Source of the DNA: Papio anubis
Lineage: Eukaryota; Chordata; Mammalia; Primates; Cercopithecidae
DNA length: 64,000 bases
Reading direction: 5' to 3'
Assembly (NCBI RefSeq): GCF_008728515.1
Contig: NC_044991.1
Location: forward strand, 38,706,968-38,770,967
Shown here: one piece after another, positions 13,049 through 24,557 of the stretch
Numbering within the stretch: position 1 is the stretch's first letter
Layout of the letters: each line of letters begins with the position of its first letter
The notes under the pieces: model-generated
Database searches by the model: none
Seen by the model: only the letters and a program-made list of their open reading frames with translations
Told to the model about the DNA's origin: nothing
Position numbers and translations under genes: made by a program

Positions 13049-13163
13049 CTTGTCTGGCCACAATGAGGCTGGCCATGCAGTCAGGCACGCTGGTCCCGGC
13101 AGCCAGGAAGGTGATTCCCATGATGACATCAGGAATCCCCAGGGTGTAACCAATGATTGTGAC
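13049..13163 (-). CDS. SLC24A3: SLC24A3 exon (alpha-2 repeat, first half)
   Basis: This 115-nt exon encodes VTIIGYTLGIPDVIMGITFL, then AAGTSVPDCMASLIVARQ and one base of Gly. GTSVPD is the alpha-2 signature of potassium-dependent exchangers; its acidic and hydroxyl residues coordinate the transported cations in the family. The acceptor is CCTTCTAG and the donor is CAAG|GTGGGA, which lacks the usual A at +3 or +4. Twenty nucleotides into the following intron the transcript becomes a 200-nt tract of GGAA/GGGA repeats, which may help or hinder recognition of this donor. Confidence 0.96.
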
Positions 13164-13611
13164 CTAGAAGGAGCAGGAAGAGATGGTGAGCTGAGGGTCA
13201 CCTCAAGCCCCACCGGCCCATGGTTCTTCTGATGGAGACTCACAACAGGGTACCGTCTGGGCTATCTCTGTGGGGTGCAATGTCTGCTCTCTGTATCAAT
13301 ACTATGTGGATGCCGGCTGGGGCTGCAGGTCAGGGGACGGTGCTATAATAGGACCCATGCTTCCCAACAAAACATTGGTCTTTTCACTTGTTCTTTTCAG
13401 GTGAGGTGGGTGGTTTGAGAAGAGAAAATAGAATTTCTTAATATTGGGACAGAATATTTGAACTACGGGTGGCCCTGAGGAATCCAGAATGGATGGATGC
13501 TTTGCTTGGAATTTGAGTGTCCATGTCAGGGGGGATGCATAATGGGAATTTAGAAGAACTGCAAAGGGGCTGGATTTGACAGTATCCGTACTTGTCAGAA
13601 AAGGCATAACT

Positions 13612-13918
13612 CTAAGGTTGGGCACAGTGGCTCATGCTTGTAATCCTATCACTTTGAGAAGCCAAGTTGAGAGGACTGCTTAAGTTCAAAAGTTCTAGAC
13701 CAGCCTGAGCAACATAGTGAGACCTTGTCTCTACAAAAAATTTTAAAAATTAGCTGGGCATGGTGGTGTATGCCTGTGATCCCAGCTCCTTGAGAGGCTG
13801 AGGCAGGAGGATGGCTTGAGCCCAGGAAGTTCAGGCTGCGATGAGCTGTGATAGTGCCATTGTACTCCAGCCTGGGCAACAGAGTGAGACCCTGTCTCAA
13901 AAAAAAAAAAAAAAAAAA
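13612..13918 (+). mobile_element. Alu, old (AluJ-like)
   Basis: Full-length Alu with 18-base A tail. The right arm has AluJ-type wording (GCTGCGATGAGCTGTGATAG). Target duplications are AAAGGCATAACT before and AAAGCCGTAACT after, with two mismatches. Confidence 0.93.
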
Positions 13919-14002
13919 GACAAAGCCGTAACTAGCATTTCCTTTTCTCTGTTCCTTGAAGCTTGGTAGCAATTTGCTGTCCTCGTCCATCTTCATCATA
14001 AT

Positions 14003-14400
14003 AGCTTCTGGGGACCATTATCTTAAGTGAAACAGCTCAGACACAGAAAGTCAAACTCCACATGTTCTCACCCATAAGTGGGTGTTACGTAATGTGTACA
14101 CTTGGACATGGGTGTGGGATGATAGGCAATGGAGCCTCAGAAGGGTCAGGCGCAGAAATGTTGTGTTTCTGCATCTCATTTTCCTCCCTGGAGACGGAAA
14201 GTCAGGAAGGCCAGAGGCCACCCCAGTTTAAATTCAGCACAGAATGAAGTGGGGTGGGTGATGACAAATTACTTTAACGGGTACAAGGCACATTATCTCA
14301 GTCATGGATACATTAAAGTCAGGACTTCGTCACTTCCATCACACAATATGTCCATGTAACAAATTGCACTTGTACCGCTTAAACTTATGCAAATATAGAA
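14003..14400 (+). mobile_element. L1 3'-end fragment with foreign insert
   Basis: Reads as the end of L1 ORF2 and 3' UTR (ATGTTCTCACCCATAAGTGG; then ATATGTCCATGTAACAAATT and GCACTTGTACC). Between about 14146 and 14250 the L1 text is replaced by an unrelated segment that has an inverted copy near 14800-14915. Confidence 0.75.
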
Positions 14401-14918
14401 AAGGCAAACGTAAGCATGCTTAAAAAAACAAAAGCAGTTGATGAGGCAGATGATGAGGGAGCTGGTGGCAAAAAAAGAGGTAACTGGAAAAAGAGACATA
14501 TTCCCTGCACGTGGGCCCAAGAAGAAGATAACTCACAAGAGTTGAAACTGTTAGATCATTTTAGGATGCCACTTTCCATAAAACTACAGGAAATGCAAAC
14601 CACATGTTGTGAGGAGCACATTCTTCTCACAGTTCCTCCTGGGCCAGCCCTTGAGAGACACCTACACCCGGAACCCTGACTTCACTCCAAAGGCCATAAT
14701 CCCTCCTTCCCTGTTCAAAGACTGGGGGGATGTGAGTGAAAACCATACAGATGCCTGCCTTGCCTCCTTTCAAACCAGAGAATGCAGCTCATTTCTGTTC
14801 AGTACTGAGCAGAACTGAACAGAATTGAACCTGGGGTGGCCACAGGGCTTTCTGACTTCCAGTCTCCAGGGAGGAAAGTGAGCTGCAGAAACACACGCTG
14901 TTTCTATTTTGTTGCTTT
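14146..14918. repeat. Inverted repeat, about 75-100 bp arms
   Basis: The arm at about 14165-14245 (TTTCCTCCCTGGAGACGG, AGGCCACCCCAG) and the reverse complement of about 14815-14905 agree at roughly 85 percent over 75 bp. The spacer is about 570 bp. Confidence 0.8.
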
Positions 14919-15895
14919 GCAGCAAATGGAGCTACCGGCATCCTGGCCAAACCTTGTTTTTCCTTTTTAACCCTCAGTTCAGTCCCTGTAGGAATCTGGT
15001 TTGGCTTAGCCAGGCTTGGCCTCTGGCTCATCATTTTCATGATCATATTTGTGGCTCGGTCTGGAGTTCAGGGGAGCAGACTGCTCAGGTGGCTGGGACC
15101 AGGTCTCCGGCTTCTCCTAGTTTTCTCCCTTAGTCCTGGGCATTGATTGGGACTTACTAGAACCTCTGCTGGAGGGAAAGGAAGCAAACAGAAGGAGGTT
15201 GAACCTCAGATGAGTCAGGTCAGTTAGACTGCTGGTTAGGGGACTGCACAGAAAATCACATAGCACCTTAAGGTCAGGGACAGCCAACACTGTCCCCCAA
15301 ACCCAGATAAGAGGTGGCACTTGGTGCATATGTCAGATAAAAACATTAGTGAATGCAGGATGAGGGAGAAACCCTTGGCTATAAACCTTGGGTTTTAAAA
15401 AAATGTTTGTGATATTGAGGGAAGAGAATATTATGAATTAGTTGTGTCAGGTTTACCAATTTGCAATCCATGTAACAAAATTTTTCTGGGTATTTTTGGT
15501 CCTACCAAAATACCTTTTTCAGAACCTTCTTTTTAGCTCTTGAGTTTAATTCTCCAGATTTATATTGCATTTCTGTCCAACACTCAAGGCAAGATTAATT
15601 TGGATTTGCATCATTTTGCCATGCCTTTTAATTTCTGGCCAATTCTAATGATTTGGAATTGCTCCCCCCTTAAAAAGTATAGCCATAAATGGGCAATGCA
15701 TTCTGGAAGGCTGGGTTTCCTCAAATGGCTTTGTTAATGTCAAAGCCACTGAATCAATGTCAATCAACTAATGTCAGTCAATGTCAATCAACCAATGTGA
15801 ATCACTGACTCATTATTTTAGCCTCAGAAGGGACCCTTGAGTGATCACCTAATGCAATGCCTCATTGTCTGGTTGAAGAAACTAAGTTGCTGATA

Positions 15896-16391
15896 GGGAT
15901 TGATCACCATTTCCCAATTCTTCATGCCTTTCCTCCATGTCCTTTGCCCTGAGACATGGCTGTTCTTCCCACTGGAGCAGGTGGAGTACATTTCCCCCAT
16001 GCCATTGATGTGGGGCTTGGCCAGTAAAATGTGAGTGGACGTGATGGTAAGTCAGGGCCAGGAGAAGACCAGGGAGGCATCTCATGTTTTCATGTACTCT
16101 CTTGCATTCTAATGATGCACTGTGAGAAGAGAATATCCCAGGTAGCTAGCCTCTAGTACAAAGAAAATGAGCAGACATGTGGAGTAGACATGGACCCCAC
16201 CTGCTGCCTGAATCAAACACAACCACCCTGAAGCCTGAGAGACAGTTGTATAGCAAGTCCCAGCTAAGATTGATAAATCTACAGTCAACCTGAAGAGGTG
16301 TGAGCAGGAGAATCGATGCCTGCAATTCTAAACTACTAAGTTTAGGAGTGGTTCGTTGTGCAGCTTATTGTAGCAATAGCTGACTGGTACA
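15896..16391 (+). mobile_element. MLT1-like MaLR LTR
   Basis: Ends with the MLT1 pattern CTACTAAGTTTAGGAGTGGT, then GTGCAGCTTATTGTAGCAAT and AGCTGACTGGTACA. The 5' half is more eroded. Confidence 0.65.
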
Positions 16392-16476
16392 GTTATAGGC
16401 CGAAACCCTGACTCTTATTCCCTTCTTTTTCCTCTAAAGAGGTTTAACAGTGCCATGGGGTCCCAATTGCACTCAC

Positions 16477-16643
16477 CATCCACACCATCATGTAGGAGAA
16501 GGCTGCGATCCACAGCGTGGAGGAAGCAAACGTCACCATGAACCATTTCTCCCAGCGCGGCTTGTTGCAGTTGGGTACAGTGAAGTATAAGACGAAACTC
16601 AGTGGCCAGGTGAACGCCCATTTCACTGTTTCCAGTTTACCCG
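16477..16643 (-). CDS. SLC24A3: SLC24A3 exon (helices leading to alpha-2 repeat)
   Basis: This 167-nt exon completes a split Ser codon and then encodes GKLETVKWAFTWPLSFVLYF, TVPNCNKPRWEKWFMVTF and ASSTLWIAAFSYMMVWM. Two membrane helices flank the charged PNCNKPRWEK turn, which is a hallmark of the NCKX3/4 branch. It marks the return from the cytoplasmic loop into the second membrane block. The acceptor is TTTTTCCAG and the donor is ATG|GTGAGT; it ends in phase 0. Confidence 0.96.
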
Positions 16644-17097
16644 CTGGAAAAATGAAAACGGCCAAAAAGAAATAAAAAGAAAAAAATGATAAAGAACCCC
16701 AGTTAGCTTTATTTCCCTGCGCTGCCAAGCGTCTGTACTGCTTTCCCCAGAATTAAACCTTATTATATTGCTCTTTTCCTAAAACATTCAAATGACTTTC
16801 CATCACCAACGAAACCTGACATACAACACCAAGCAGAATTAAAACAAAAATTATCCACTGCCCACCTGCTAGTTAGGTCTCCGGAATGAGAGGGTGAATC
16901 ACTTCTTAGTAACACCGGACTTGGGGGATGGTTTGGCAGATGGCCAGGTGGGAAAAAAGAGGAGGATACTCAGGACAAAAAAGAGGCGGAATGTGTGTAG
17001 GTGTAGGGGGTCGAAATGGGGGTGGGGAGCTAGGAAGACCACCAGTGGGCTTCTGTTTTCCACGTTTTCGCCCAATAATACAGCGTCAGCGGACGCA

Positions 17098-17111
17098 GCG
17101 CCACCTGGTGG
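17098..17111 (-). promoter_or_regulatory. CTCF core motif, perfect consensus
   Basis: On plus the bases are GCGCCACCTGGTGG, which satisfies all 14 positions of the CTCF core on the minus strand (CCACCAGGTGGCGC). It sits in a locally CpG-containing patch (17065-17145). Confidence 0.6.
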
Positions 17112-17239
17112 AATTTCTCAGCATGGTCTGTCAGCGGGCCGGAATCTTCAAAGAGGATTTGAAGGCTCTGCCTAGACTTGTATTACTGTCCTGATTAACT
17201 GCTAATTCACCTCTAGAAAGAAATATGCATACATATTTC

Positions 17240-17735
17240 CATGTACTCCTCAATGCAATCCAGATACACAGTGTCTCTACCTTCCAGAAAGTTTCCTGTG
17301 CCTCTTTCTAGTCAACTCCTCACCCTCTACCACCATAGATACTGTTTTAACTGTTTTCCAACTTCAAATAAAACCATATAGGATGTTTTCGTGCCTACCT
17401 TCTTCTGTTCAGCCTAATGTGATTGAGATTCATTCATGTTGCGTGATCCATTCCTTTTAATTGCTGTGTAGTATTCCATCCTATAAGTGTGCTACGATTT
17501 GTTATCCATATGGCGGTGGGTGAGCATTTGTTTGTTGCCAGTGTGAGGGTATTACAAGCCAGATGACTGCGAACACTGTTGTACAAGTCTTTTTGTGGGC
17601 ATGTTTCATCTCTCTTGGATGAAGACCCAGGAGAATTGCTGAGTCATAGGGTGGATGTTTATTTAACTTTATAAGAAACTGCCAGTTTTCCAAAATGACT
17701 GAACCATTTTATATTCCCATCAGAGTTAAGGAGGA
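17240..17735 (-). mobile_element. L1 fragment, old, reverse orientation
   Basis: Complement of the L1 ORF2 3' region: GTGTAGTATTCCATCCTATA, then wording for the conserved 'vibrating' stretch TTGCCAGTGTGAGGGTATTA and CTCTCTTGGATGAAGACCCA. Strongly diverged. Confidence 0.75.
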
Positions 17736-17939
17736 ATTTTTATAACATTTAAACAGTAATTAAATGTTTAATAAAATGTATTTTAAAATTTTAGACCAGT
17801 ATCCAGTATTTGTTTCATATATCCTACCAATCTCCCAATAGTTTCTAAAAACTGCATAGATAGAACAATTATCTAACATTATTTCGGGCACCCTCTGGCC
17901 TCTCTTAAATGGCCGAGGCACAGTGTCTATGGGAGGCAG

Positions 17940-18110
17940 AGGGGTTTCTCATCAGATGGTGCTGGGCTCTGGTCCCTGCTCTGTGGCTGATGAGCTGAAT
18001 GACTCCGTTATTTAAATTCTCTACACCTCAGTTCCTTCATCTATGAACATGTGTATACAGCAGCACTGAGCTGACAGAGTTGCTTGGAGAATTAAATAAG
18101 ATGATATTAG
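17940..18110 (-). repeat. MIR SINE fragment
   Basis: The complement of the MIR core is visible: TGACTCCGTTATTTAAATTC, CTCAGTTCCTTCATCTAT and GAATTAAATAAGATGAT. Confidence 0.65.
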
Positions 18111-18129
18111 AACGACGGCTGGGACAACA

Positions 18130-18870
18130 TGAGCTTGCAAGTTGTTCCAGTCAAAATCCTGGGAGTCATTCTTGATTCTTCCCTTTCTTGTATCCCCCAC
18201 AGCCAACCCTGGCAACCTGACAGGGTATTCCCACCATCTCACTATTCCCACAGCCTCCGCTGGGGCCAGGTTCACCAAGCCTGGCTGACAACCTGGCTTC
18301 CTAAGGGGACTACTGCTCCAATGCCTGTCCTATCTCCATCTGTTTGCTACCAGTAGCCAGAGGAAAGAGCCTCAAAAATCAAATTGTTCTAGAACCTTCC
18401 ATTGGTCTCCACTGCCCTTAGAGTAAAACCAGGTCTCCCCACCATGGTCTGTAAGGCACTGCCTGATTTTGCCCCAACTGCCACTCTCCCTGCTCACATA
18501 CTCCCTGGTCTTGGCTTGCTTTCTGTCCTCAGAGACTCCAGCCCTTTTCCTGCCTCAAGGCCTTTGCCCTCACAGGTCTTCTGCCTGGATCTTCTCATGG
18601 CAGAGTCTGCCCTGTCACGCAGACCACTTCACTGCTCAAATGTCATCGGGCCCTCAGATAAATCTAAATATAACCCTTATCATCTCAGTCCTGCTTTTCT
18701 ATACTCCTTTTTATTTGTTTCATCCAAATATTTCCTGTCTTAAACCATCAGGGTTGTTTGTTTCTTAATTTATTTTCGGTCTCCATCAAATTAGAATAAA
18801 GTCCATGAGAACAGGGGTCTTCTCACTTGTTTAGCACCTGATTTTGAAAGGCAGGAATAGTCCTGAGCTT
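18130..18870 (+). repeat. L2 LINE 3' fragment
   Basis: Well-preserved L2 wording: CCTGGGAGTCATTCTTGATT, CCTCAAGGCCTTTGCCCT, CACTGCTCAAATGTCATC and CCATGAGAACAGGGGTCTTC. Confidence 0.8.
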
Positions 18871-19850
18871 ATATCACATTTTCAGTAAATAGCAATAACA
18901 ATTGTAGTAATAATGTTATTATGAACAATTTAATCAGACAGACCAAAGAAAATTACTTGTTTTTGAGAATCTAAGGCTATCCAAAATACAAGTACAGAGT
19001 AAAGCAAGCAAACAAAAAATTACCAAGAAAGGAGAAGTATTTTCCTATTAGCTGCTATGAATCTTGTTAGATTTAAGATTTGGAGACGGTCAAGTGAATG
19101 ATGAGAACAGAGAGACTGTGCTTGCTTTGTAAACCAGGAAGCTTGGCTGAGAGTTGTTTGGAGACGGGCTTCCAAATGTTGCAGAATCCAGGATATGGGC
19201 AGCTCTTTGGATCCCACATGCATCCTGGAATTCTGCACATTCCTAAATCCTGCAATGTGCTGATAAGGCATTTACCCATGTGGAACTCCAAGAATCTCCT
19301 CAATGGCCTTCCATATGGCTGATGCCCTCACACGGACAGGGAGACTTAGTTTAGTTTAAAATGCACACCCAATCAAAGATGACAAAGAAACACATGAAGA
19401 GGAGGAGAAATAATCCCAACTTGACTCTTACATTTTTCAGAAAATAAATAAATAGAGGGAAAAAAAAATGAAGTCAGAACTTACAAGTGCAAGAGCTTGG
19501 AAAATGATATTGATTAGACAAAGTTGCAAGAAGTGTGAGTGCCAGTGAATGTTGAGTTCTTATCAACTGTTTTAAAAATTTCTGACTGGACACTGGGAGG
19601 GCATTATATCTGGAAAATGTCATTTTCAATGATATATATGCTTGCTTTAAGTTATTGCCCCTTTGTAACAACAACCACCTTAAAACTAGAAATTCAATGA
19701 GCATTATCTGAATCATATATTTAAAAGTAACACAGCAAATATAACAAATACAAGGTACAAATATAAGGTGTCTTTTAAAAGTGATTTTGAGGAGCAAAGA
19801 CAGTTAAATAATGATTACCCACATTTTAGCTGGTCTTAATTTTCCTTCTG

Positions 19851-20158
19851 TTTTTTTTTTTTTTTTTTTTTTGGAGACAGAGTCTCACTCTTTTGCCCAG
19901 GCTGGAGTGCAGTGGTGTGATCTCAGCTTACTGCAACCTTCGCCTCCCAGGTTCAAGTGATTCTCCTGCCTCAGTCTCCCGGGTAGCTGGGATTACAGGC
20001 GTGCGCCACCATGCCCGGCTAATTTTAGTATTTTTAGTAGAGACGGGGTTTCGCCATGTTGGCCAGGCTGGTCTTGAACTCCTGAACTCAGGTGATCTGC
20101 ATCCTCCCTTTGCCTCCCAAAGTTCTGGGATTACAGGCGTGAGCCACTGCGCCCAGCC
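19851..20158 (-). mobile_element. Alu (AluS-like)
   Basis: Full-length reverse Alu with 22-base T run. Target duplications CTTAATTTTCCTTCTG and CTTAATTTCCATTTCTG flank it. Confidence 0.95.
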
Positions 20159-20904
20159 CTTAATTTCCATTTCTGAATAAAGGGGTTAAAAAGGTTTCCT
20201 TTCCTCTTTGAGTCAACAACATTTCTGGACATTTTTTCCGTCTTCTGCTCTATTACCATTGGGTCAAAATAGAGCAGCAAAGGGGATAGGTTTCCTCTTC
20301 ATTCATTCATTTAATACATATTTGTTGAATGCCCTCTATGGCATTTTGTGCCGGCCGACTGCTGCAGGTGCTGGGGGTACAGCAATGAATTAAGGGAAAA
20401 AACTTCCCTGCACATGGACCTGATGTGCTGGTGATTACCTGATTTCACAAAAGTCAGCCAGCAACTGAGAGCTGAAGCCAGGGGCCTGAGCCGGGCCCAT
20501 AAGCATGATAGTATCCCTTTGGGTTGGACTTGGCTTTAGCAAGCAAAAACATTTGTTTCTAAATTATGTTCCTCAGTCTGCTTTAAGAAAACTGAATTCT
20601 ATCAGAGAGAGAAAAAGTTATTGCACAGTATTTTAGACCTAGACTTAAATATATGCATTTGTTCCGATAATATAGGCAATAAAAATGCACACTGTTTTAA
20701 GGTAAAAAATATAGAAAAATATAATTTTGCTTTGGAAAAACCTGCTTGTATTTTGGTGTATTTCCTTCTAGTTTTTCTTTCCCATGGAAATGTGTTTACC
20801 TATATACACAAGAAAAGGTTTCTTTTGCTGTCTGTCAACCATAAGGCTTTCTTCACCCAAGAGATAACAACAGCTGCACGTTTATATGCATGTATGTGCA
20901 TATA

Positions 20905-21110
20905 CCAAGTGTAGGAGTATATAATATATATTATGTGCATATAACCTATAATATAGTATATACATATATAAACATAAATATGTTAATATCTGTGCATATA
21001 TTATACATGTATACAATCTATTGAGTGTATACAGTATACATGCGCATGTTAATGTGTTATATCAATCTTGAATTGCACACTGTACATATATGTACATATA
21101 CGAACTCACA
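20905..21110. repeat. AT-rich TATA/ATATAC low-complexity tract
   Basis: Alternating AT with scattered GTATAC and CATATA units; no phase or gene structure. Confidence 0.8.
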
Positions 21111-21363
21111 AACAGTATTCACATACTCCTAAATAATTACTTTCTTGGTAATCATCATACCCACTCTAGTCAAGTCCTGAGAGAAGAAAGCACTGTGGCT
21201 GGGTGCTGGAAACACAGGGTACTCACGCCTTGCAGGACGACTACGAATGACTATGAGAGAGAAACATGTCCTCATCGTGTGGGTGGACCCTTTTCAGGCC
21301 ACAGGAACTTGACTTGATAGGAACCCATCTTGGGGCTCCCAGAACTGACTCCCTGGCTTCTGG

Positions 21364-21377
21364 ATGCCCTCTGCTGG
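21364..21377 (-). promoter_or_regulatory. CTCF-like motif
   Basis: ATGCCCTCTGCTGG on plus fits 13 of 14 positions of the reverse CTCF core, in the same orientation as the motif at 17098. Confidence 0.45.
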
Positions 21378-22424
21378 CCAGAAGCACCCCTCAGGCTTCT
21401 CACCCGTAAGCAGAGGCCTGTCTGCCCCTGCAAGGGGCCTGGCTGGGCATTCAGTCCCCTTGCCTTAAAATGGAGTTCCTAATTCTGGGCCTGGGATTCC
21501 TTAGCAGCTGGTAGAGGGGAAGAGACAGTTGTAATTGGGGGAGTTCACTCTTTTCAAAGGCAGACTCGGGCTCTGAATCAGGCTTTCGTGCATCTTAGAA
21601 GAACTGGGATGATCGCTGAGTGCCTCTAGGTCTCTAGCCCCTCGGTGCTCCAAGTGTAGCACACAGACCAGCAGCGCCAGTGTCGCAGGATGCGGGGGGT
21701 TCTTGATTAGCAATGCTGACTCGGGCCTCACCCTAGACCTCCTGAATCAGAACATGCATTTCATTACGGAAGCCCAGGTGAGAAGGGCTGGTAGAGAAGA
21801 ACTTGGAATTCTGCTTTCTATCTTGGCAGCTGGGGGTCCTTGAATGACATGGAGACCCCACGGGATGGTATGACCACACAGAATATCATCTCCTCTCTCT
21901 TGCCTGTGCTCAAGAAGGACATGGGAGGGGATGTGGGGTTCCTGAGCCTCAGGTGCAACATTTGTTGGGGTGAGATGCCTGCAGCCATGTCTCCTAATAC
22001 ACAGGAGCCCAGAAGGTGTGGCTGGAAGGTCTGAGGCCTCCATCATCTGCAACCTAATCACAGTGAGACAGAGGGTTGGGAGCAGGAGTTTCAAAGACCT
22101 TGAAACCGCACGGTGAGCTCTCATCCAGAAGAGAAATATGGAACCAAGGATCTGAAGGGGGCACTGGGTCTCAGTCAGTAACGAGGCCCAGGCACTGGGC
22201 CAGACTTGGCCTCATCTCACACACGCATCTTTCATTGTCCCCTGGAGGGGTGCACTTGGGGATTCTGGGCTCCCAAGATGCTAACATAGAACTTGGCCAC
22301 TTACAGACCTTCCACTGGCTCGACTATTTCTTTAATTAGTGAAAGAGTTTAGCAAAATAAGCATTACTGGAGCTTGGTTATGGCCAGCCAATGGTGGACT
22401 CTGAAAGCAGGGGCTGAGTAGGCG

Positions 22425-22905
22425 GAATTCTAGACATGGGCCCCTAAGATTCTCAGGGTCTGTGAGTGGGATGGGCTATCAGCCTTGTGACTCTGCTGTG
22501 CTGTATGGCACAGTTGACCTTTAGGTAGAGAGATTGTGCAGGTACCTGATCTAGTTGCAAAGAGTTCTCAAAAGTAAAAGGGGAGCCAGAGAGATTAGGA
22601 AGGATGGTGGGAAGAGGTCCACACATCCAGGTGAAGGTGGAGGGGCTCCATGGCTTTTAGGAACAGTGGAACATCCCCAGCTGACAGCCATCAAGGAGCT
22701 GTACAGCCACAGTGAACTGGTGCCTGGTAATGATTTCTCCCAGGGCCTCTGCAAAGGAATGGAGCCCTGGCTACACCTTCATTATGGCCTGTGAGACTAA
22801 GAATCCAGCTGGACTTCTGACCTACAGAACTGTAAGGTAATCAGTGGGTCTTGTTTTGAGCTGCAAAATATGTGGTATTTTGTTAGGCGGCAACAGAAAA
22901 TGAAT
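22425..22905 (+). repeat. MLT1-like MaLR LTR remnant
   Basis: Begins GGAATTCTAGACATGGGCCC and ends with TTGTTTTGAGCTGCAAAATA, TGTGGTATTTTGTTAGGCGG and CAACAGAAAATGAATGG, which is the eroded form of the MLT1 end. Confidence 0.55.
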
Positions 22906-24557
22906 GGAAGGGTTTAAAAGGGAGGAAAGGAGTGTTTTTTGTCATTTAATTCTTAAGATGTTTCTGTCTTGGTTGATGGGAAAGGTTGCCAAGAAATATA
23001 TCCGATGGTGGCAAAATGGATAAAGGACGAGTGTACATTTTTTCTATGAAGATAATATACTGACAAGTGATGATTCAGCTTTGGGTGGGAGGTGAGGGAA
23101 TGGGGGGTTATAGGAATGTGGATGAATATTTTCTGATTCGTTTTGGTAAGTTCTTGATGAGGTTGACATCTTGGGTGCCCTGAGTGGGCACAGGGCAGCT
23201 CTGATTGAAGTTTTACTTGCTGTCCTCTGGACAGAAAGGAGCTCCCCTGGAGCACAGCAAGACCCTGTATCTGAAATTAACACTGGACTCTGACACTCGG
23301 CACCATGTCTTACCACTAAATGGGCTTTGAAGTGGATCAAACGTTTCCTCAGATAATCCTGCACATTCAAACATCCCAAAGAGGTTGCTGCACATGTATA
23401 CTGAGCCTCACACACTTGACAGTCAATGTGAATCAGACTAGTGTACTCTTCCCTGAAACAGCCAGAAGCTTCTGGAAGGTCCAGCAAATAGGCAGAATTC
23501 TTTGGGCTTGGTCCAACTGCTCCGATAATGGGTGGGGTGGGGTGAAACAGTTTCTGGAACAACCAAGTCCTTGTTGGAGGCAGCAGTTGGGAGAGGAGGA
23601 CACTGCCCTGGCGACTGAGGTCCTGAAAGCTTCTTCAGGGCTTGGCGTCCACCAGGGCTGACCTTGGCAGGACAGCTCTCCTGGCGAGGTACAATGGGAT
23701 GGGTGGAGGTGAGTGATGTGCCTCTCCTTTTGTGCACCAAACTGCCTTGCCCACAAGGGTCATGGGCATTTCCTCCTTCATACCAAAAATTCCTGCAGAA
23801 CAGCTAAGTAAGATAAGACCATCCCCTGAAACCAGCCCAACTGTCCCATAGAACTGATGTTTATAGTTTCTTTTGAATTAATATAAAAACTGACTCTCAG
23901 CTTTAAAACTTGAGAAACGTTCATTTGTCTTCTCTGAGCTCTTTTCTCAGGAAATGGACCATTAGGCCTCCCAGATGGCATCAAGGAACTGAAACTCACC
24001 AGATCGTTGTGTCTGGACAATGAGGAGTCAGATCTCTCCTTCATCGTGATGCCTGATGGACTGCCTACTTCCTGCGGAGCAACTCCTCTTCCTTACTTCT
24101 CCCTAATTCCTATTTGCCGGAAGGTAGCTACATTCCTTCCCTGCTATATAAATCCCCAATTGCAGTTGCTCAGTGAGATGGATTTGAGACTGATCTCCTA
24201 TATCCTCGGCTGCAGCACCTGATTAAAGCCTTTTTTCCCTGGCAATATTCGTTGTCTCAGTGACTGGCTTTCTGTGCACTGATGAGCAGGACCTAGACCA
24301 AATCCCTGGCATTTCAGTAACACTTGTACAAAACACAGCTGATTAAAGAGCTCACATTTCAACCAATGATCATGGACCCCCATCTTGGCCATCTTTGAAC
24401 TTCTACAACAAAGTCCTGCCCAAAGAAGACTTGATATACATATTCTCATGTTCATACAGAGATTTTAAAAAATTGAATGGTAAAAAGATCATTCAGGGGC
24501 ATCTACTCAGTGGCTCAAAATAGCTCCCAACCCCAGCCCAGACATAGAACCTCTTAC

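Larger units (their letters stand above)
13164..16476 (-). other. Intron before alpha-2 repeat (content note)
   Basis: Contains an Alu, an L1 3' fragment with an odd insert, an inverted repeat of that insert, and an MLT1-like LTR. 13164-13600 and 14930-15890 show nothing recognisable except clustered near-repeats of ATGTCAATCAA at 15735-15805. Confidence 0.8.
16644..24557 (-). other. Intron between cytoplasmic-loop exon and next helix exon (content note)
   Basis: 7.9 kb. Contains a perfect CTCF core motif in a GC-richer patch, L1 and L2 fragments, one Alu, an AT-rich microsatellite, a MER5-like hAT piece (about 21640-21765) and an MLT1-like LTR. About 23755-24320 looks like a retroviral LTR: CTATATAAATCCCC is followed 100 bp later by GATTAAAGCC and TTCGTTGTCTCAGTGACTGG. 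I cannot name the family. 18880-19830, 20400-20900, 21780-22420 and 22910-23750 show nothing recognisable. Confidence 0.75.

Noticed and set aside
12496..13149. 217-aa open frame on plus, longest in window
   Set aside because: It is mainly translated TTCC microsatellite (LPSFLPSFLPSF...) and the antisense of a real exon.
23044..23562. 172-aa minus frame
   Set aside because: No recognisable domain, no splice or promoter context, ordinary composition for a chance ORF.
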